Shown in pieces: positions 6,828 to 9,750 of a stretch of DNA of 9,750 bases (position 1 is the first letter of the stretch; each line of letters begins with the position of its first letter). The notes under the pieces are model-generated. The model was not told where the DNA came from. It made no database searches and was given only the letters and a program-made list of their open reading frames with translations. The DNA lies in contig JAEYWW010000346.1 of NCBI GenBank assembly GCA_023428805.1, positions 1 through 9,750 of the forward strand, in the 5' to 3' direction. The translations under genes and the position numbers were made by a program. The DNA is from Armatimonadota bacterium (GTDB lineage: Bacteria; Armatimonadota; Fimbriimonadia; Fimbriimonadales; Fimbriimonadaceae).

Positions 6828-7817
6828 ATGCAGCGGTATGCCGGACAGGGGCTTCCGGAGAATGCTTCGGCGGCGGTCATCACGATTGACGCCCTGGGCA
6901 ATTACGTTGTCGCCACGCCGTTGTTCCAGATGCTCAAAGCGGCCCATCCTGGCCTGAAGCTCGACTACTATGGAGGTACCCGCGTCGCGGAACTGGCGCA
7001 GGCTGAGCCGCTGATCGACCGCCACTTTGCGCTGTATGGGCATCCTCCGCACACTTTTCGACCAGAGCACACCTACGACCTCGTTGTCAATTTTGAGTTT
7101 TCACCTTATGCGATGTCGATCGCCTCAATGCTCGCGGGCGAGAGCGGGATCGTGGTCGGGCCCGCGATCAGCAATGACGGACGTTCGGAACTGGCCTGGC
7201 TGCAAGATGAACGAGGGCGGCTTGGAGCCGATCCCGATTGGACCGCTTCTGATCTGAGCCAGCGGTATCCGATTCTGAAGTCTGGCTTCATCGGGGAGAT
7301 TTTCTGCCGACTCTGCGGCTTGCAGGGCGATCTGCCTTCGCCGCGAGTTCCGCTTGAGCGGACTCAATCACCAGTCGATGTCGTCGTCAGCGCCACCGCA
7401 AAGACGCCAGACAAGCTCTGGCCCGCCGACTCATGGGTGCGGCTGACCAAGGAGCTCAAGGATGGGGGAGTCTCGGTTGGCGTCGTGGGGGCGAAGCCCT
7501 CTCAGGCGCAGTTCTGGACGGGAGGAGACGCTGAACAGCGGATGATCGAAGAAGCCGGTGCCGCCGACCTGAGGGGGGTCTATTCATTGCCCCAAGTTGG
7601 AGGAGTTCTCCAATCCTGTCGATGCACGCTTTCCCTCGACAACGGCCTGCTGCATATGGCGGCGGCGGTCGGCGGGCGATGTGTCGGGCTCTATCGTCAT
7701 GGCATCCATCGGCTGTGGGCTCCCCCGGTGGATACGCTTGCTGTTTTGGAGCCCGGCAAGGGCAGGGATGTCGCGGATATTCCCTTTGACCTTGTTGCCT
7801 CCGCATTGCAAATTTAA
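6828..7817 (+). CDS. Glycosyltransferase family 9 (heptosyltransferase-like)
   Basis: This 329-residue GT-B fold enzyme resembles the ADP-heptose:LPS heptosyltransferases, which transfer a sugar from a nucleotide donor onto a cell-surface glycan on the cytoplasmic face of the membrane. Family landmarks are the N-terminal glycine loop and helix IDALGNYVVATPLFQMLK (20-37), the donor-side TAKTPDKLWPADSWVRL (190-206) with Lys196, and LDNGLLHMAAAVG (270-282) with Asp271. No signal peptide or membrane helix is visible. The position after the loop glycine that is normally Asp is Asn25. There is no good Shine-Dalgarno sequence before the ATG. Donor and acceptor cannot be told from sequence. The salvage operon next door might supply amino sugars to the same envelope pathway, but this is speculative. 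Confidence 0.85.
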   Translation: MQRYAGQGLPENASAAVITIDALGNYVVATPLFQMLKAAHPGLKLDYYGGTRVAELAQAEPLIDRHFALYGHPPHTFRPEHTYDLVVNFEFSPYAMSIASMLAGESGIVVGPAISNDGRSELAWLQDERGRLGADPDWTASDLSQRYPILKSGFIGEIFCRLCGLQGDLPSPRVPLERTQSPVDVVVSATAKTPDKLWPADSWVRLTKELKDGGVSVGVVGAKPSQAQFWTGGDAEQRMIEEAGAADLRGVYSLPQVGGVLQSCRCTLSLDNGLLHMAAAVGGRCVGLYRHGIHRLWAPPVDTLAVLEPGKGRDVADIPFDLVASALQI

Positions 7818-7918
7818 CGAAAATCGCTCAAAAAACTCAAAAATCCTAAAGGACCAACGCAACGTCGATCAAAATTATTGGGTAGGAAAGCGCATTGACC
7901 CCGCTTGAGGTGCCCTCT
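7818..7918 (+). promoter_or_regulatory. A-tract-rich spacer upstream of the DUF2089 gene
   Basis: This 101-bp gap is clearly richer in A and T than its surroundings. A-runs begin at 7820 (4 As), 7830 (6 As), 7839 (5 As) and 7848 (3 As), roughly one helical turn apart, as in intrinsically bent DNA or an UP-element-like promoter region. AATTAT near 7873-7878 could be part of a -10 element, but no confident -35/-10 pair is seen. GAGG at 7907-7910 is the ribosome site of the next gene. No terminator hairpin follows the GT9 gene, so read-through from it remains possible. Confidence 0.4.
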
Positions 7919-8311
7919 ATGGCGAAAGACGAACTGCTAGAAATCCCATCCCGCTGCCCCGTGACCGGCGGCGCGCTCTATGTGAGCGAACTCACCAACG
8001 AGGACGGCACCGTGGTGATGCGGGGCAAGTTCAAAGTGCCGACCACCGCCGCCATCGACCGACAGCATCAAGAGTTTCTCGAAATCTTCCTCCGATCCCG
8101 CGGAGTGATCTCGACTGTGGAGAAGGAGTTGGGCATCAGCTACCCGACCGTGCGAGCCCGATTGGATTCGCTCCTGGAGGCGCTCCATTTGACTCCAGTA
8201 AAGGAAGACAAGAAGAAGGCAGATTTTCGCCGCAAGATTCTGCAGCAGCTTGAGGAAGGGAAGATCACGGCAGCGGAAGCGAAGGCCAAATTGAAGGGAG
8301 AGTCGAAGTGA
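7919..8311 (+). CDS. DUF2089 family helix-turn-helix protein with SHOCT-like C-terminus
   Basis: This is a small probable DNA-binding protein of unknown target. The ATG at 7919 (130 residues) is preferred over an in-frame TTG at 7895, because GAGG lies 8 nt upstream and the family alignment begins at about residue 10. Residues 13-37 match the N-terminal zinc-ribbon area of DUF2089, but only one cysteine (Cys13) remains. Residues 51-89 (FLEIFLRSRG, then TVEKELGISYPTVRARLDSLLEAL) form the conserved helix-turn-helix core. A charged linker (94-103) leads to a SHOCT-like short helical motif (104-127, ILQQLEEGKITAAEAKAKL). It shares a GTGA overlap with the following DUF4097 gene, so the two are coupled. 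A role as local transcriptional regulator is inferred. Confidence 0.85.
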   Translation: MAKDELLEIPSRCPVTGGALYVSELTNEDGTVVMRGKFKVPTTAAIDRQHQEFLEIFLRSRGVISTVEKELGISYPTVRARLDSLLEALHLTPVKEDKKKADFRRKILQQLEEGKITAAEAKAKLKGESK

Positions 8312-9558
8312 AGGACGAAATCAGAAGAATCATGCACCTCGTGCAGGAGGGCAAGCTCTCTCCCGAAGACGCCGCCGAACTCATCGAGGCGTTCACCGAA
8401 TCGCAGGTCGAAGACAGCGAACCAGAAGCCGACCCGGCCGCCGTCGAAGTGACGCCCGAAGAGATGCCTCCCGCCGAAGCACCCAAGGAGGCTGCGGCCC
8501 CGAAGGAAGAGCCTGCGAAAGCCAAGGACCCATTCGCCAGCTTCCTGAGCGCGGTCGAAAAGATCGGCAAGGATGTCGCCCAGAACATCGACTGGCAGGA
8601 CATTGCCGGCCAGGTCAAAACGGGTGTCGGCAAGGGAGTCGAAGCCGTCAAGAAGGCGGCGGATGACGCCGGAATTGGACAAAATCTGGGAGCCCTCTTT
8701 GGTGTGGCCGAGGGCAAAGTTGTTGAACTTCCCATCCAGATTCCCGAAGGCAAATTGCTGAAGATCGAGTCCGCTGCGGGCGACCTGAAGATCATTGGCG
8801 GACATGAACTGGGCTCGCTGAAGGCGAGCGCGTCATTCCGGGCGTTCAGTGCGGAGGAGGCCAAGAAGAAGGCCGCCACCTATACGCCGTTCATTGAAGA
8901 GAACGATCAGTTTGTCCTGGTTCGTCTGAACGAGGGGCCGGACAGCAAAGTAGACGCGGTGTTTCACATCCCGGCGGGCACCCCGCTCGACATCAAGAAC
9001 AGCAGCGGCAAGGCAGAAGTCGCCGGAATCAGCGCGCCCGTCAAGATTCATGGATCAAGCGGCGCGATTGACTTGAAAAAGATCAATGGAGCAATTGAGA
9101 TTGCATCAGCGAGCGGCGCAGTTTCGATTGAGGACACTGATAGTTCGCTCGTCAATGTTGACAGCAAGTCCGGCGAGGTGAGCTTGACAAGAGTCGGGGG
9201 CGCGATCAGCATCCGAACATCCAGTGGCTCCATTTCCATGCAGGAAGTCCATGGACGCAGTGTCAGCGCGGAGACTGCTTCCGGCTCGATTGAAGCGGAT
9301 TTCAGCAAGCCGATTGTCGGAAATGTCTCCCTCCGCGCTGTTTCCGGAACAGTGGTGGCCGAAATTGCCGATGGCAGCGATTGCCGTGTGTCGCTTTCCG
9401 CCCTCCAAGGGGCTGTCGCCAGCACGGTGGATCTTGAGGATATGACTCAGGAAGGCATGACCATTCGCGGTCGTTTGGGCGATGGCACGGGTTCTCTGGA
9501 ACTGAGCGCAGTGAGCGGGCTGGTTCGGCTGGGCTGGCGCGACGCGACGGCTGTTTAG
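8308..9558 (+). CDS. DUF4097 (YvlB/LiaX-like) beta-repeat protein with SHOCT-like N-terminus
   Basis: This 416-residue protein starts at GTG, with GGGAG 7 nt upstream, inside the end of the DUF2089 gene. Residues 1-30 (IRRIMHLVQEGKLSPEDAAELIEAF) are the SHOCT-like motif found at the N-terminus of YvlB/LiaX proteins. Residues 31-74 are an acidic, Ala/Pro/Glu-rich linker. Residues 75-132 look helical and partly amphipathic. From about 150 to the end there are DUF4097 beta repeats built on SSGxI-type turns (NSSGKAEV, GSSGAIDL, SASGAVSI, SKSGEVSL, TSSGSISM, TASGSIEA), spaced 18-19 residues apart, as in a beta-solenoid. No signal peptide or membrane helix is seen. LiaX of Enterococcus, a family relative, senses antimicrobial peptides and controls the LiaFSR envelope-stress response. 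A similar role here is possible but unproven. Confidence 0.85.
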   Translation: MKDEIRRIMHLVQEGKLSPEDAAELIEAFTESQVEDSEPEADPAAVEVTPEEMPPAEAPKEAAAPKEEPAKAKDPFASFLSAVEKIGKDVAQNIDWQDIAGQVKTGVGKGVEAVKKAADDAGIGQNLGALFGVAEGKVVELPIQIPEGKLLKIESAAGDLKIIGGHELGSLKASASFRAFSAEEAKKKAATYTPFIEENDQFVLVRLNEGPDSKVDAVFHIPAGTPLDIKNSSGKAEVAGISAPVKIHGSSGAIDLKKINGAIEIASASGAVSIEDTDSSLVNVDSKSGEVSLTRVGGAISIRTSSGSISMQEVHGRSVSAETASGSIEADFSKPIVGNVSLRAVSGTVVAEIADGSDCRVSLSALQGAVASTVDLEDMTQEGMTIRGRLGDGTGSLELSAVSGLVRLGWRDATAV

Positions 9559-9578
9559 GTTTGCCGGAGATTGCGACT

Positions 9579-9611
9579 AGTGGCGTCAGACATTCTGGCG
9601 CCACTTTTTTT
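9579..9611 (+). terminator. Intrinsic terminator of the DUF2089-DUF4097 operon
   Basis: AGTGGCGTCAGA (9579-9590) pairs with TCTGGCGCCACT (9594-9605) to form a 12-bp stem with one G-U wobble and a 3-nt loop (CAT). It runs directly into seven Ts (9605-9611). It lies 20 bp after the DUF4097 stop and separates that operon from the next gene. Confidence 0.92.
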
Positions 9612-9612
9612 G

Positions 9613-9642
9613 TTGCAGGTGCGCAACTCCCTTATGTAGAAT
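9613..9642 (+). promoter_or_regulatory. Candidate promoter of the terminal lipoprotein gene
   Basis: TAGAAT at 9637-9642 matches the -10 consensus and is identical to the proposed pstS -10. It ends 7 nt before the ATG at 9650, so transcription would begin at or very near the start codon. TTGCAG at 9613-9618, 18 bp upstream, is a weak -35 candidate. There is no Shine-Dalgarno sequence in the short interval AGGGTCA beyond AGGG, which is too close to act normally. Confidence 0.5.
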
Positions 9643-9649
9643 AGGGTCA

Positions 9650-9750
9650 ATGCTCCTTCCTTGTCCGCCTCGTTCTCTGCTTGTGTTCTCCCTGTTCGCA
9701 GGCCTCTCCATGCTCATCGGCTGCGGCGGTGGTGGTGCTGGGGGTGGTTC
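9650..9750 (+). CDS. Putative lipoprotein, N-terminal fragment
   Basis: An open frame from ATG runs off the end of the window, giving 33 residues. Arg8 is followed by a hydrophobic stretch (LLVFSLFAGLSM, 10-21), a lipobox LIGC with Cys25 as predicted lipidation site, and then a Gly-rich tail (GGGGAGGG). The design is like the PstS N-terminus in this window, which also has a Gly-rich linker after the cysteine. The mature domain is outside the window, so function cannot be stated. The frame is too short for codon statistics, but a terminator before it, a promoter-like -10 and a proper lipobox make a real gene likely. Confidence 0.65.
   Translation, partial: MLLPCPPRSLLVFSLFAGLSMLIGCGGGGAGGG

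Noticed and set aside
7895..7918. TTG at 7895 as the start of the DUF2089 protein
   Set aside because: The extra eight residues do not match the family, and GAGG lies 8 nt before the ATG at 7919, which is the better start.
8140..8879. Leftward open frames opposite the DUF2089/DUF4097 junction
   Set aside because: They are antisense to two genes with clear family motifs and a coupled start. The translations are low-complexity Ser/Ala/Phe/Gly-rich shadows without a credible start.
1..9750. CRISPR array, tRNA/rRNA genes, insertion sequences, prophage or defence genes
   Set aside because: No regularly spaced repeats, tRNA-like cloverleaf signatures, transposase motifs or terminal inverted repeats were seen, and nearly all bases are covered by recognisable housekeeping genes.

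Overview
The window carries ten protein genes on about 58% GC DNA with almost no spacing between genes. It is chromosomal housekeeping sequence from a flagellated bacterium, and no mobile element, CRISPR array or RNA gene was seen. The taxon cannot be fixed from the sequence. A heptosyltransferase-like GT9 enzyme, peptidoglycan-sugar salvage, glycine-rich lipoprotein N-termini and several TANNNT -10 motifs close to start codons suggest a deep-branching diderm or Terrabacteria-like lineage. Armatimonadota is a guess, not a determination.

Left block (1-5062): the 3' part of fliD (flagellar filament cap) reads rightward and runs into the end of a leftward phosphate-uptake operon pstS-pstC-pstA. 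The fliD and pstA stop codons overlap by 4 bp. pstS encodes the lipoprotein phosphate-binding protein, and pstC and pstA encode the two permease subunits. The ATPase gene pstB and the regulator gene phoU are not present, because fliD occupies the place where they usually follow. Upstream of pstS lies a strong candidate PhoB/PhoP operator: two perfect TTAACA repeats exactly 11 bp apart, a third copy in phase 33 bp further out, and a TAGAAT -10 element.

Middle block (5063-7817): a leftward two-gene operon encodes a BadF/NagK-type sugar kinase followed by MurQ, the MurNAc-6-phosphate etherase, joined by an ATGA overlap. Together they would phosphorylate MurNAc and cleave it to GlcNAc-6-phosphate and lactate, which is cell-wall recycling. 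Only 44 bp away, a GT9 glycosyltransferase is transcribed divergently. That gap contains a tandem decamer repeat and a -10-like element so close to the ATG that a leaderless mRNA is plausible.

Right block (7818-9750): after an A-tract-rich spacer comes a rightward two-gene operon. The first gene encodes a DUF2089 helix-turn-helix protein whose zinc ribbon has lost its cysteines. The second encodes a DUF4097 (YvlB/LiaX-like) beta-repeat protein. Both carry the same short SHOCT-like helical motif, at the C-terminus of the first and the N-terminus of the second, so they probably act as a regulatory or envelope-stress pair. A strong intrinsic terminator ends the operon, and a lipoprotein gene begins just after it and runs off the window. 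The DUF2089-DUF4097 pair is the least understood part of the window and the best candidate for new biology.
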